Assembly: GCA_902786515.1 (NCBI GenBank) | Contig: CADADA010000022.1 | Span: forward strand, 1 to 48,929 | DNA length: 48,929 nt | Origin: an uncultured Lachnospiraceae bacterium | GTDB lineage: Bacteria; Bacillota; Clostridia; Lachnospirales; Lachnospiraceae | Reading direction: 5' to 3' | Shown here: positions 25,530 to 34,739 of the stretch, in pieces | Layout: every line of letters begins with the position of its first letter | How positions within the stretch are numbered: the stretch's first letter is position 1 | Program-made: the position numbers and the translations under genes | The notes under the pieces: generated by a model | The model's database searches: none | The model's input: the letters and a program-made list of their open reading frames with translations, nothing else | What the model was told of the DNA's origin: nothing

Positions 25530-27572
25530 CTATTTTACTTCATATACATTATCCGGAATCACATTAGCACCCGGCTCCATTGCTCCATTTGACTGATTCT
25601 CACCGTCTGAGAATATTATGAGCGGTGCCTGCCAGTCCTCAGTAAATGTATAACTATATTTACCATCGCCCTCGTCTTTCATCTTCTCACCCGGCCACTC
25701 TTTATTGTATTTTACCACTGAACCTGATGTTTCATCGTATACATATGCGTATACTTCCTTGTTCCATGAATCCGGCTTCATAAAATATACCACAGTTCCT
25801 GAAGTTGTTCCACTCTTTTTCGTAAAAACATATGTCATGACAGTATGATTGCCATCCTTACTTTCACCCTTTAATACAAAACCCACACTTTCGCCGGATT
25901 TTAAATCCTTACCGATTTCTATGGTTTCGCCGTCTTTATACTCAGTTTCAGCGCCTGAACCGAGTTTATAAGTAGCTTTTTCCACATTCACTGCATTTAA
26001 GGTAACGGATATGCTTTCTTCTGAGAAATTCATATCTACATCATCTGCAACTTTTACAACCGGAACCTCACCTAATTCTTTATAACCTTCATTGTAAAGA
26101 ACTACGGCCGACTTGCCGGATACCTTCATTGAAAGTTTTCCTGACTCAACACTATACTCATCTGTACCGGTTACTCTGTCAATGTAGCTTCCATCTGCCA
26201 ATGCAGTATCAAACGTAACATCTGCATCTTCCCTGCCAATATTCACAACTACAATTCCCTTATCTCCTCTTTCAATACACAGAACTGATTTATTGCTTTC
26301 ATCAGGATTGAAGAATTTCTCTCCTTCTCCCTTCATAGCATTTCTGAAATGATTAACCGCAGATACCGTAGGATTTTTATACACATAATCTCCTGCGCAT
26401 CCTATTCGGTTAAGCGTACCCCATTTCTTTTCAACTGTCGTTCCATACGGTCTTGCAAAGAATAAAGGCGTTCCTGCTGCTCTTGCCGAAATAACAGCCC
26501 ATCCTAATGAAATGTCTTCATTGCTGTAATTATATGAGTTGTCATCTCCACAATAATTATCATGAGATTCTACCCATGTAACAACATTTGGCTCTGCATC
26601 ACCTATATTTAAATCTTCAACATCTTCAGCAGCAAATTCTTCACTTGTAAGGCAAAGTCTTAACATAGTTCCATATGAACTTGCTGTTGTTGCTCCGATT
26701 GCATCTATATAATCTGAAAGTCTGTCATTAGTTCCCTGAAGTACCTCTCCATATTCAAAGATTTCATCTGCTTTATGCACTTCAGTAGTCATTCTCTCCC
26801 AGAAGTTATTTTCAAGACTCTCATCATCCTTCGGATCATCAGGAAGTCCTATATGCTTCGCTGTATCATATCTGAATCCGTCAGCTCCATCATCAATAAG
26901 GCGGTTTATAAATTCTAAGAAGTAATCCTGGAATTTTGGATTCTCCGTATTGACATCCGGCAATCCTCCAACGCCTTCCAGAGTACACTCATATCTGTCG
27001 CCATAGTCAGAAATCTCAGTCATTCCCTTTTTATGATACATTTTATCTTTTCCACCAACAGCATTTATAAACTCTTCTGATACCGCATCCAGTGTAGGAG
27101 TTGTATGATTAGGCACCACATCTATAAGCACTTTTATACCATATGCTTCAGCAGTGCTGCACATTGATTTGAACTCTTCTTCAGTACCCAGCTGATAGTT
27201 TCCGATACTCCATTCTGTAGGCTGATAAATATAACTCCATTTTCCTTCACCAAACAACTGCATTCCTGCGTTGCCGCCATCATACACTGCATTAACCGGT
27301 GATGTCTGTATAGCAGAGTATCCTGCCATTGCAATATCTTCCATGCTTTCTTCTATCGTCTTAAACGACCAGCAGAAACACTGTAGTATCGCCCCGTCTT
27401 TTACTTCGCCTGATAAACCATAATCTTTATCAACTTTTACATCAGATGCCCCGCTTTGCTGCTGTGGTGTCTTTTCTTCCGTATTACCACAGCCGGATAA
27501 ACCAAACATCATAGTCGCTGTCATCGAAACTGCCATTCCAAATGCCAATAATCTTTTTTTCATACCTCTCAC
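25530..27572 (-). CDS. Lipoprotein alpha-amylase, GH13 with C-terminal CBM26-like domain
   Basis: The 680-residue protein has a signal sequence ending in lipobox LSGC, so it should be lipid-anchored on the cell surface. The GH13 barrel shows region I DVVPNHT (about 150), region II GFRYDTAKH with the nucleophile (about 231), the acid/base in YGEVLQG (about 272) and region IV ESHDNY (about 332). The end (about 592-680) looks like a family 26 starch-binding module, with WPG and paired aromatic residues. It should cut internal alpha-1,4 bonds of starch. The start is GTG 27572 (AAAGGA four bases upstream) or ATG 27563. It lies 17 bases after the larger amylase gene. Confidence 0.9.
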   Translation of the reverse strand: MRGMKKRLLAFGMAVSMTATMMFGLSGCGNTEEKTPQQQSGASDVKVDKDYGLSGEVKDGAILQCFCWSFKTIEESMEDIAMAGYSAIQTSPVNAVYDGGNAGMQLFGEGKWSYIYQPTEWSIGNYQLGTEEEFKSMCSTAEAYGIKVLIDVVPNHTTPTLDAVSEEFINAVGGKDKMYHKKGMTEISDYGDRYECTLEGVGGLPDVNTENPKFQDYFLEFINRLIDDGADGFRYDTAKHIGLPDDPKDDESLENNFWERMTTEVHKADEIFEYGEVLQGTNDRLSDYIDAIGATTASSYGTMLRLCLTSEEFAAEDVEDLNIGDAEPNVVTWVESHDNYCGDDNSYNYSNEDISLGWAVISARAAGTPLFFARPYGTTVEKKWGTLNRIGCAGDYVYKNPTVSAVNHFRNAMKGEGEKFFNPDESNKSVLCIERGDKGIVVVNIGREDADVTFDTALADGSYIDRVTGTDEYSVESGKLSMKVSGKSAVVLYNEGYKELGEVPVVKVADDVDMNFSEESISVTLNAVNVEKATYKLGSGAETEYKDGETIEIGKDLKSGESVGFVLKGESKDGNHTVMTYVFTKKSGTTSGTVVYFMKPDSWNKEVYAYVYDETSGSVVKYNKEWPGEKMKDEGDGKYSYTFTEDWQAPLIIFSDGENQSNGAMEPGANVIPDNVYEVK

Positions 27573-27589
27573 ATATTCCTTTCATCGTT

Positions 27590-30500
27590 CTATTTTTTTA
27601 CTTTGTACTTCAATGTCTTTTTTACTACCTGACTGTCCGCATCTTTTACATATACATACAAAGTATACGTTCCCTTTTTAGGAATTGTCCAGTTAATTTT
27701 TGCATTTTTCTTATAGTTGCTGATTTTTACAAGTTTTCCGTTTAACTTATAAGCATATTTATACCTAAGTGTTCCGTAACCTCCCGTTGCAACTGTCGTA
27801 AGCTTAATCTTCTGCCCCTTTGCAGCCTTTGCACTTTTTATATCCGGAAGGACAGATTTAATCTTTATTGTCTTTTTATTTACCGTATAGTTTTTCAACT
27901 GTTTTGAAACAACCGTTCCCGCAGCATCTTTTACATACACATACAGATTGTATTTTCCTGAACGTTTTATTTTCCATGTGTATTCAGATGAATTTCCATA
28001 ATCAGTTAAATCCGTTACCTTACCTTTAAATTTATATGCAAACTTATAGGTATATCCGCTATATCCTCCTGCTGCCGCAGCTGATAATTTAAGCTTGCTG
28101 CCTACTTTTACCTTTCCGGATGCTTTGCCTGCAGTAAATTCTGTTATCCCAAGTTTTTCAGGTTCTAAAGGTGTCTCCTCCTCATCATGTACATAAAGTC
28201 CTTTTATAACAGCCTGTGCCGTATTTCCCTCAGAATCTTTCACATCGCAGTATACGTTATATTTACCGGTAGCTGCCGGTGTAAATGAAACCTCATTTAC
28301 ACTGTCATACTCCTTAATAACCTGTACGTTTTTTCCATCGTCATAATAAAACTTATATTCCAGAGGCAGTTCCTTAGTACTTTGAGCTTTAATTACATAT
28401 TTTACAGTTCCACCTATCAGCAAACTGTTATTATCCGCGTCATTTTCAAATCCTGTCACATAAATCATGTCCTGTAAAATATCATCCGGTGTATCATCCT
28501 CCACCGTTATTTCTACCTGTGCAACAACTCCGTTATTCGCTGTACAGTAGACAACGGCAGTTCCAGCTCCTGTAGATTTTATGGTTCCGTCATTTTCCAC
28601 CTTTACTACATTAGAATCAGTCGTTGAATATACAAGCTTCTGATTAGCTGCATCTTCCGGCAGAACATATGCAGATATTTTCTGCTCCTCATCAGGCTTC
28701 ATTTCAATACTTTGTTCTGATACAACAACTTTTTCTACTTCAATCTTTTCTAAAGACTCTGTCCTTACATAACCGTCTTTATTATAATATCCATTCACAA
28801 CTGCCTTTAAATCAGCTGTCTGGTTACTTCCATCATTAAATATAACATTGATATCCCCTTTATCTGAAGGATATTCTATCACATAAATTCCGTCAGAGTA
28901 CTCTTCCATGGAAACTCCCGGCCATCCGTTATTGGTGTAAGTATCATTCCAGATGTAGCATTTTATTGAATTACCCCAGTTTTCCGGTTTTTCAAAGTAC
29001 ATTACATCACCTGTTACCACCTTACTTTTAACTGTAACTGTCATAGAAGCACTCACCCCATTCACTGCTGTGGCTGTTATACATGCTGTTCCTATACTCT
29101 TTGCCGTAATAACGCCATCTTTTACTCTTGCAATATTGTTATCGCTGCTTTGCCATTTTATCAGCTGATTTGCTGTATCAGCCGGACTTATTATCGCAGA
29201 TGCTTCAAAAGTCTCTCCTATTGTCAATTCTGCCTTATCAGCGTTTAACGTCACTTTTTCTGCCTGTATACCTGATGCCGTAACTGTCACGACAGCACTT
29301 GCAGATAATCCGTTTGCAGTCGATGCAATGATAGTTGCGGTTCCCTGAGAAACAGGTGTAATATTTCCATTATCTGCCTTTGCAACTTTTTCATTAGTCG
29401 ACTTCCATGTAATTGCCTTTTCTGTTGCATTAGATGGTGTAACAGTTGCTTTTATCTTTGCCGTCTCACCTATTTCAACGCTGACACTTGTCTGGTCTAA
29501 AGTAATACCTGTTACCGGATTATCCAATACAATTACAGGTGAACCGCCCGACAGATAGGCACTTTCTCCTACTATCATTCCGGGTGATTTTGTAAGTTCT
29601 GTATCAAGAACATACACCTTCATATCAGCTTTACCTCCTACATTTGCAGTAAGAGTACCATTATTTACAAATTTTACATCTCCTGTTATTGCATCGCAGT
29701 ATCTTCCGTTTGGAATATTACTAAATGTTGCATCTCCTGAAATTGCCACAAGTACAAAGCTGTCCGTTGTATCATCTGTGTATCTTCTCTTGAATGCTAT
29801 GTTACTGCTGCTCACATCCGATACTGAATATTGTCCTTTTCTAAGAGCAGGTATAGCTGCTCTGATTCTGTTCAATCTCTGAATATGTAATGACAGAGGA
29901 TAGTTGAGTGTATCTTTTATCTTGCCGTCAGCATTGGTGTATTTTGCAAAATCTACCGTATCTATACTTCCTTCTATATTGTCTCCAAAATACGCTCTTC
30001 CCGAATCTGCAAGGGCAATCAGCGTTCCCTTATCGATTGTCTTTCCTTTCTGGAATTCTATTTCACTTCCATAATATAAGCACGGAATACCTCTGAACGT
30101 AAACATTAAATCAAGGTTTTCAGCCCATGTATCCTGACTTTGGTTGAATCTCACGCTTTCAGGTGCACCGTCAGGCGCATAGTCATGAGAATCCACATAC
30201 ACTACATTGTAAGTTGCATCATTATAGTATTTATCTGAACTTACAGCCACATTGAATGCAGATTTTGCAGACTTAAAATTCCAATGCATTGGAAAATCTA
30301 TCACATTAAGTCCCGATGCCATTGAATGGTCAGGTGTATGGTAAGTATTATCTGTTAAAATTGCATTAGTGCTCGTTGGCTGCGACGCAATGTCATCCTT
30401 GTCGTTATCAAGATAGTGCTGCTCTGCCGATGCCATATTTGTGATATATGCTTCAGGATCATTTTCATCATCTATCCACGGATATTCTTTACTTTCTTTC

Positions 30501-31537
30501 CAAGTATAAAAAGGAGTTGATAACGCAGGAACTTCTCTATACCATACGGTATTATATCTTGTACACACTTCACCAAACATAAAGAAATTTCCTTCTCCCG
30601 TGGTACCATGAACCTGATTGTAAATATCATTTAATCCGTTTATAAATCCTTTATTGAGCGATAATCTTGAGATATGTCTGACTGTATCTACCCTGAATGC
30701 ATCTACACCCATCTTTATATACTTGCCATAAGCGTCCACGATGTATTTATAAACATATGGATTTTCCGTATTCAGATCCACACAGTCTCCTGCTATCTGG
30801 GCAAGCTGGCATGTATAATCATCCCAGTTAAAATCACCATGATGATGATATATATTATTTTTATCATTATTATTTCCATCAAGATTTTTAAGATTATTTA
30901 ATCTTGAGTAATACTGTCTGTCAGGAATCAGTGAATGATAATCCTTAGGAATATAATCATAATTTGGTATCATACATTCATCTATATTTGAAGGGTCCGC
31001 ATCTTCATCCTTTGTAAAAATCGGATAGAGATTCTCCTCACCAAAGTTACCTGTGTGATTAAACACTACATCCTGTATAATCTTCATTCCGTGTTCGTGT
31101 ACTGCATCTATCAAATCCTGATATGTGCAGTCATCAGACTCATAACGTTTATCTACTTTTTTGAAGTTGATGGCATGATAACCGTGATAGTCATATCCGC
31201 TTGCATTCTCAGCAACCGGTGTAATCCATATCGCTGTGAATCCAAGTGCCTTTATATAATCAAGTTTTTCTATCAGACCCTTGAAATCACCTCTCCATGG
31301 CTCATCTCCGTCATTGATTGCTGTTCCATCCCAGCAATATGTATTGTTTGAGATATCACCGTCGTAAAATCTTGTCGTAATAACAAAATAAATGGTTTCA
31401 TCTCTAAAATCTTCCAGTAATGCATTTGTGTCCGTATATATCGCCGGCGTCGTGCTGTCCGCATACGCAGCACAAACAGGAGTTACGATGATACACATCA
31501 GAATTGCTATTATTATTGCTTTTATTATCTTTCTCAT
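27590..31537 (-). CDS. Large secreted modular alpha-amylase
   Basis: The 1315-residue protein begins with a signal peptide (cleavage near AYA-DS, about 26). The GH13 domain (about 45-640) has region I DVVFNH (156), region II GVDAFRVDTVRH (276), acid/base in FGEV (about 320) and region IV VDSHD (about 446). Two Big2 immunoglobulin-like domains (673-752, 757-833), a CBM26-like starch-binding module with WPG (842-922), and a third Big2 domain (933-1012) follow. Next come a PKD-like segment (1022-1116) and two lysine- and tyrosine-rich repeats (1125-1215, 1225-1315) sharing GGY and TLYVYVKDA. There is no LPxTG; the basic repeats may hold it in the wall. GAAAGG precedes the ATG. Confidence 0.93.
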   Translation of the reverse strand: MRKIIKAIIIAILMCIIVTPVCAAYADSTTPAIYTDTNALLEDFRDETIYFVITTRFYDGDISNNTYCWDGTAINDGDEPWRGDFKGLIEKLDYIKALGFTAIWITPVAENASGYDYHGYHAINFKKVDKRYESDDCTYQDLIDAVHEHGMKIIQDVVFNHTGNFGEENLYPIFTKDEDADPSNIDECMIPNYDYIPKDYHSLIPDRQYYSRLNNLKNLDGNNNDKNNIYHHHGDFNWDDYTCQLAQIAGDCVDLNTENPYVYKYIVDAYGKYIKMGVDAFRVDTVRHISRLSLNKGFINGLNDIYNQVHGTTGEGNFFMFGEVCTRYNTVWYREVPALSTPFYTWKESKEYPWIDDENDPEAYITNMASAEQHYLDNDKDDIASQPTSTNAILTDNTYHTPDHSMASGLNVIDFPMHWNFKSAKSAFNVAVSSDKYYNDATYNVVYVDSHDYAPDGAPESVRFNQSQDTWAENLDLMFTFRGIPCLYYGSEIEFQKGKTIDKGTLIALADSGRAYFGDNIEGSIDTVDFAKYTNADGKIKDTLNYPLSLHIQRLNRIRAAIPALRKGQYSVSDVSSSNIAFKRRYTDDTTDSFVLVAISGDATFSNIPNGRYCDAITGDVKFVNNGTLTANVGGKADMKVYVLDTELTKSPGMIVGESAYLSGGSPVIVLDNPVTGITLDQTSVSVEIGETAKIKATVTPSNATEKAITWKSTNEKVAKADNGNITPVSQGTATIIASTANGLSASAVVTVTASGIQAEKVTLNADKAELTIGETFEASAIISPADTANQLIKWQSSDNNIARVKDGVITAKSIGTACITATAVNGVSASMTVTVKSKVVTGDVMYFEKPENWGNSIKCYIWNDTYTNNGWPGVSMEEYSDGIYVIEYPSDKGDINVIFNDGSNQTADLKAVVNGYYNKDGYVRTESLEKIEVEKVVVSEQSIEMKPDEEQKISAYVLPEDAANQKLVYSTTDSNVVKVENDGTIKSTGAGTAVVYCTANNGVVAQVEITVEDDTPDDILQDMIYVTGFENDADNNSLLIGGTVKYVIKAQSTKELPLEYKFYYDDGKNVQVIKEYDSVNEVSFTPAATGKYNVYCDVKDSEGNTAQAVIKGLYVHDEEETPLEPEKLGITEFTAGKASGKVKVGSKLKLSAAAAGGYSGYTYKFAYKFKGKVTDLTDYGNSSEYTWKIKRSGKYNLYVYVKDAAGTVVSKQLKNYTVNKKTIKIKSVLPDIKSAKAAKGQKIKLTTVATGGYGTLRYKYAYKLNGKLVKISNYKKNAKINWTIPKKGTYTLYVYVKDADSQVVKKTLKYKVKK

Positions 31538-31552
31538 ATTACCTTTCCTTTC

Positions 31553-33079
31553 TTATAACATAGGTGAAAATACCTTTAATACCTGCTGCATTATTTTTTG
31601 TCCTAAAGGACGTTTTTTCCATTCTTCATAACTTACTTTCTGACTTATTTTCATTGTATTTAGAAAATCCTTCTTCATCTCTATTACTGCCGGATGCTCA
31701 TTTATGACAACTCCACATTCGTAATGAAGATAGAAACTTCTGTAATCCATATTGACCGTGCCGCATATTCCACATTCATCATCTGTAATGATATTCTTAG
31801 CATGTATAAATCCCTTTGAATACTCGTATATCCTTACGCCTCTTTCCATCAGTTTTCCGTAATTAGACTGTGTTACCATATGCACATACCATTTATCATA
31901 TCTCTTCGGTGTAATAATCCTTACGTCAACACCACTTTCTGCAGCACTGATAATGTCTGAACGCATTTTATTATCAAGCACAAGATATGGAGTCGTTATA
32001 TACAGATAATCTCTTGCTTTATTTATGGTATGGGTATATGTTGATTCCGCCGGATTAGATATCTTTTTGTGCGGTCCGCCCATATAAGGTTGGACATAAC
32101 CGGGGGATTCTTTTTTTACAACAGGTTTGTACTTTAAGATATCTTCCTCTTCTCCCGTTATAGCTTCCCACATTTCCATAAAAAAGCATGTAAGGCTGAA
32201 CACGGCACGACCTTCCAGCCGTACTCCGGAGTCCTTCCAATGTCCGAATCTCTCTATTTTATTTGCATACTCATCAGCCAGATTAACTCCTCCGGTATAT
32301 CCGACATTGCCGTCAATCACAGCTATCTTCTTGTGGTCTCGGAAATTAAACGACAACCTGCTTACCTCCTGGTGAATCGGGCCAAACACTCCAAACTTTA
32401 CACCATTTTGCTGCAATGTATTTCTGAAATTCCTGTCATTTAAAAGAAGGCATCCGAAATCATCCATAATCAGTCTTACTTCTACTCCCTCCTTAACTTT
32501 TTGAAATAGTATATCTGCTATCTCACCGGATATTTCTCCTCCTGATATAATGAAGAATTCCAAAAAAATGTATTTTTTAGCCTTTTTCATTTCTTCAATC
32601 AAATCTTTTAAAAAATAGTCTCCAAGCGAATAATACTTTACATCCGTATTCTTATACAGAGGATATCCCTGTGATGACAGGTACCTGCTGATTTGCACTT
32701 TGTTGGGATGTAGTCGCTTTAACTCTTCTATAGCCTCATGATCCTGACGCAATGCCGGTCTGTATCTATGTTCTGCATTCCTTATTCTCTTATTCGTTTT
32801 ACTGTTAATGGAACTCCTTCCCCACATAAAATATAAAAAATACCCAAATACGGGAAGTACAAGAACTACCACTATCCAGAATTCCTTATATTCCTTATCA
32901 TCATTTGCCAGAATAAATGCCAGAATAACACTTGATAACTCAACCACAATATACACAAATGACGCATACTGTCTGAGTAAATACACAATTCCTACCATTG
33001 TAGCTAATTGAAGTATTAAAGCAATAAGTACTGTTATGCCACGGGTAATACCTGATATTTTTGCTTTTAATAAATTCAT
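31553..33079 (-). CDS. cls: Cardiolipin synthase (phospholipase D family)
   Basis: About 508 residues from the ATG at 33079 (AAGGAG 12 bases upstream); an earlier ATG at 33103 has no ribosome site. Two N-terminal membrane helices are followed by two HKD motifs: HKKIAVIDG (about 248) and HAKNIITDD (about 424). The enzyme joins two phosphatidylglycerols into cardiolipin at the membrane. Its stop is only 15 bases before the large amylase start, so it is the first gene of an unusual unit with two amylases and lepB. Its promoter is at 33116-33144. Confidence 0.93.
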   Translation of the reverse strand: MNLLKAKISGITRGITVLIALILQLATMVGIVYLLRQYASFVYIVVELSSVILAFILANDDKEYKEFWIVVVLVLPVFGYFLYFMWGRSSINSKTNKRIRNAEHRYRPALRQDHEAIEELKRLHPNKVQISRYLSSQGYPLYKNTDVKYYSLGDYFLKDLIEEMKKAKKYIFLEFFIISGGEISGEIADILFQKVKEGVEVRLIMDDFGCLLLNDRNFRNTLQQNGVKFGVFGPIHQEVSRLSFNFRDHKKIAVIDGNVGYTGGVNLADEYANKIERFGHWKDSGVRLEGRAVFSLTCFFMEMWEAITGEEEDILKYKPVVKKESPGYVQPYMGGPHKKISNPAESTYTHTINKARDYLYITTPYLVLDNKMRSDIISAAESGVDVRIITPKRYDKWYVHMVTQSNYGKLMERGVRIYEYSKGFIHAKNIITDDECGICGTVNMDYRSFYLHYECGVVINEHPAVIEMKKDFLNTMKISQKVSYEEWKKRPLGQKIMQQVLKVFSPML

Positions 33080-33115
33080 TTTAACTCTATACTCCTTAAT
33101 CAAACGATAGTTTTT

Positions 33116-33144
33116 ATTATCTCTTAATTTTCATTCCATGTCAA
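33116..33144 (-). promoter_or_regulatory. cls: Promoter of cls and the downstream amylases
   Basis: On the minus strand TTGACA (33144-33139), 17 bases, GATAAT (33121-33116). A small dyad ACTATT/AATAGT (33158-33176) lies just upstream, in the space shared with the divergent tldD promoter; it could be an operator. Confidence 0.8.
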
Positions 33145-33215
33145 TATCTGTGTTAAAACTATTATCGCTAAATAGTACAAAATTTATCTATAACTGCATA
33201 AAAAAGTGATAAATG

Positions 33216-33244
33216 TTGAAAACTTTATTTGATTCATCTATAAT
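33216..33244 (+). promoter_or_regulatory. tldD: tldD promoter
   Basis: TTGAAA (33216-33221), 17 bases, TATAAT (33239-33244). The leader is about 45 bases, with GAAAGGA before the ATG. Confidence 0.8.
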
Positions 33245-33294
33245 CTAATAGAATCAAAATGTCTACATTTTTATGAAAGGAATATATAATCATT

Positions 33295-34725
33295 ATGAAA
33301 CTGCAAATTAGCGAATCATTAAAAGAGATAAAGCCCGGATTAAAGCATCTTCTGGATGTTCTCCTTGAAGAATACGGTTATGTTTCTATTCTTGCACAGG
33401 AATCCGCAGGCAAAAACTACCGGGTATCCAAATCTGGTATTTCTATCGCTGACAGTACTCTGACTGCCGGCAGGGGAGTCGTCATAAAGGTGTACGATTC
33501 AAAAGGATACGCAGAATATTCTTTTAATACACTTGACGATAAAACCTTTAATACTGTACCCGATATAATAAGAGAAAAGCTCGTTCCTATGACAGGCCTT
33601 CTTCCTGATTCCGTAACGGAAAGTAATTATCCGAAATTGAACGATGAAACCGTCTCTTTTTCTAAGGCTTCTGATTATTCTGTATCACCTTTTGAACTTG
33701 GTGATGATGTTATTCTTAACAAACTTCGTTCAATTCATGAACACGCTCTGGGATACGACAAAGAAATTCTTGATTGTCCCACCGTATATCAGTATATGAA
33801 AACGGATAAGATTTTTTTATCTGAAAAAAAGGATTTAGAACAGAGTCTTATGTGGTCTACAGGTGTGGTTCAGCCAATTGCCTCTTTAAACGGCAGGACT
33901 CACTACTACTACAGTCCTGTTTCTGCAATGGGTGGTGCCGAGATTTTAGATTATCTTGATGATAAGGTTGAAATGTCATGTAAATCTGTTTTAGAACTGC
34001 TTAACAGTACTGCCATTACTCCCGGTGAATATGATGTTATCTGTATGCCTGATGTAACAGGTATGATTGCTCATGAAGCCTTCGGACATGGTGTAGAGAT
34101 GGATATGTTTGTTAAAAAACGTGCTTTAGCAGAAAAATATATCGACCAGTATGTTGCTTCTCCTATTGTAACAATGCACGATAAGGCTTCTGACTCTATT
34201 GAAGCAGGTTCCTACTTCTTTGATGATGAAGGAATTATCAGCAAGGACACGGTTATCATTGAAAACGGTATTTTAAAACGCGGAATAAGTGACCTTCAGA
34301 CTTCTATGCATTTAAATACAGTTCCAACCGGTAACGGGCGCCGTGAATCCTACGAACACAAGGCTTACACCCGTATGACTAACACATATTTTGAAAAAGG
34401 AACGGATAAACTCGAAGATATGATAGCTTCTGTCGAAAACGGTTATCTTCTTGAAAATGCAAGCTGCGGTATGGAAGACCCGAAAAACTGGGGTATCCAG
34501 TGCATGGTTAATGTTGCCCGTGAAATTAAAGACGGAAAACTTACCGGAAAAATATGTTCACCTGTCGTTTTGTCGGGATATGTTCCGGATTTACTTAAGT
34601 CTATCTCTATGATTTCAGATGATTTTCATCTGTCCGGTTCCGGTTTTTGCGGAAAAGGCTACAAGGAATGGGTTAAAGTATCTGATGGCGGGGCTGCTAT
34701 AAAAGCACATGTAAAATTAGGTTAG
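33295..34725 (+). CDS. tldD: TldD-family metallopeptidase
   Basis: TldD (476 residues) is the catalytic half of the TldD/TldE heterodimer, which degrades unfolded or leader peptides and matures some modified peptides. The zinc motif HEAFGHG gives H260, E261 and H264; the third ligand is the cysteine of GSGFCGKG (about 452). The spacing agrees with Escherichia coli TldD. It is followed 14 bases later by tldE and is transcribed divergently from cls. No ribosomal-peptide precursor gene was seen nearby, so the local substrate is unknown. Confidence 0.93.
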   Translation: MKLQISESLKEIKPGLKHLLDVLLEEYGYVSILAQESAGKNYRVSKSGISIADSTLTAGRGVVIKVYDSKGYAEYSFNTLDDKTFNTVPDIIREKLVPMTGLLPDSVTESNYPKLNDETVSFSKASDYSVSPFELGDDVILNKLRSIHEHALGYDKEILDCPTVYQYMKTDKIFLSEKKDLEQSLMWSTGVVQPIASLNGRTHYYYSPVSAMGGAEILDYLDDKVEMSCKSVLELLNSTAITPGEYDVICMPDVTGMIAHEAFGHGVEMDMFVKKRALAEKYIDQYVASPIVTMHDKASDSIEAGSYFFDDEGIISKDTVIIENGILKRGISDLQTSMHLNTVPTGNGRRESYEHKAYTRMTNTYFEKGTDKLEDMIASVENGYLLENASCGMEDPKNWGIQCMVNVAREIKDGKLTGKICSPVVLSGYVPDLLKSISMISDDFHLSGSGFCGKGYKEWVKVSDGGAAIKAHVKLG

Positions 34726-34739
34726 TGAGGTCTTTAATT

